Positions 4,916-5,190 of a stretch of DNA of 5,190 nt are shown here, one piece after another. Below the pieces are notes generated by a model. It had not been told where the DNA came from. It ran no database searches and worked only from the letters and a program-made list of their open reading frames with translations. Every line of letters starts with the position of its first letter. The stretch's first letter is position 1. The translations under genes and the position numbers were made by a program. The stretch comes from Actinomycetes bacterium (GTDB taxonomy: Bacteria > Actinomycetota > Actinomycetes > Mycobacteriales > Micromonosporaceae). Location: positions 1-5,190 of the forward strand of contig JAEZGP010000643.1 of the NCBI GenBank assembly GCA_023437285.1. Direction: 5' to 3'.

Positions 4916-5190
4916 ATGGGGTGCGAGGAAATTCGTGAGGCACTGTCCGCCCGGCTCGACGGCGAGGCCGAGCCCGGTGACGCGGCGATCACCGACGCGC
5001 ACCTCGCCGGCTGCCCGCAGTGCGCCGCCTGGTACGACGGGGCGGCGACCGTCACCCGCCTGGCCCGTCTGCGCATCGCCCGACCGGAGCCCGTACTCAG
5101 CGAGGCCGCCCTGGCCTCGATCCTCGACGCCGTCCCGCCCGCGTCGCGGCAGACCCGCCTCGGCGCGTGGGCGTCGGCCCTGACCGGGGG
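4916..5190 (+). CDS. zf-HC2 anti-sigma-like protein, partial (3' end beyond window)
   Basis: The first 91 codons are open to the window end without a stop. Cys3, His29, Cys33 and Cys36 form the HC2 zinc-binding pattern (C-x25-H-x3-C-x2-C) of zinc-binding anti-sigma domains, beginning MGCEEIREALSARLDGE. A helical linker (VTRLARLRIARPEPVLSEAA) follows; in related proteins membrane helices come next, outside this window. The domain holds an ECF sigma factor inactive until a signal, often oxidation or metal, releases it. It lies divergent to the SigC-like gene with starts 102 bases apart, unlike the usual co-transcribed layout. In other actinobacteria I recall such proteins near copper genes (CopC, YcnI type), so the downstream neighbours should be inspected. 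A GGAG three bases before the ATG is too close to be a normal ribosome site, which fits a leaderless start. The pairing with the adjacent sigma factor is inferred. Confidence 0.85.
   Translation, partial: MGCEEIREALSARLDGEAEPGDAAITDAHLAGCPQCAAWYDGAATVTRLARLRIARPEPVLSEAALASILDAVPPASRQTRLGAWASALTG

Noticed and set aside
4814..5002. 63-residue N-terminal extension of the sigma factor
   Set aside because: It would overlap the zf-HC2 gene and the divergent promoter region, and ECF factors of this type begin close to the MPGKRIDDAE segment.
4779..5183. 134-codon plus-strand ORF at the right end
   Set aside because: It is in a different frame from the zf-HC2 gene, which has the C-H-C-C zinc pattern; this one is Arg/Pro/Ser-rich with no motif.

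Overview
The window is very GC-rich, with G or C at almost every third codon position, short intergenic gaps and frequent GTG starts. Together with the gene types (a FadE5-like acyl-CoA dehydrogenase, a membrane SpoIIE-type PP2C phosphatase, a SigC-like ECF sigma factor and a zf-HC2 protein) this points to an actinobacterium. A filamentous or Micromonosporaceae-like relative is plausible, but that is inference. It reads as ordinary chromosome: I see no transposase, tRNA, rRNA, CRISPR array, phage gene or integration scar.

Layout. Positions 52-1911 (minus) hold a complete FadE5-type acyl-CoA dehydrogenase. Its upstream region (about 1937-2000) is dense in candidate control sites: two palindromes of the same design flanking a possible -10 box, and a CRP-like palindrome further upstream. 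Positions 2095-2256 (plus) hold a small basic ORF with strong actinobacterial codon periodicity; I do not recognise it. It converges on, and slightly overlaps, the 3' end of a membrane-anchored PP2C phosphatase (2228-3406, minus). Next is a secreted or membrane-anchored double-psi beta-barrel protein of the RlpA type (3567-4103, minus) with a hairpin terminator just after its stop. Upstream of it on the same strand is the SigC-like ECF sigma factor (4229-4813, minus). Divergent from that, and cut by the window end, is a zf-HC2 anti-sigma-like protein (4916 to beyond 5190, plus).

How the genes may work together. The divergent sigma and zf-HC2 genes look like a sigma/anti-sigma regulatory pair. 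Their 102-bp shared promoter region carries a GGAAC-type -35 inside a perfect inverted repeat, and both genes could be leaderless. The RlpA-like gene follows the sigma gene but has its own plausible SigA-type promoter. The phosphatase has the domain type that usually acts on anti-anti-sigma (STAS) proteins, but no partner is visible. The dehydrogenase is a separate fatty-acid beta-oxidation unit.

The most useful second looks are the operator cluster upstream of the dehydrogenase, the sigma/zf-HC2 control region, the small ORF, and the RlpA-like protein that lacks part of the usual active-site block. I found no clear previously undescribed multi-gene system.
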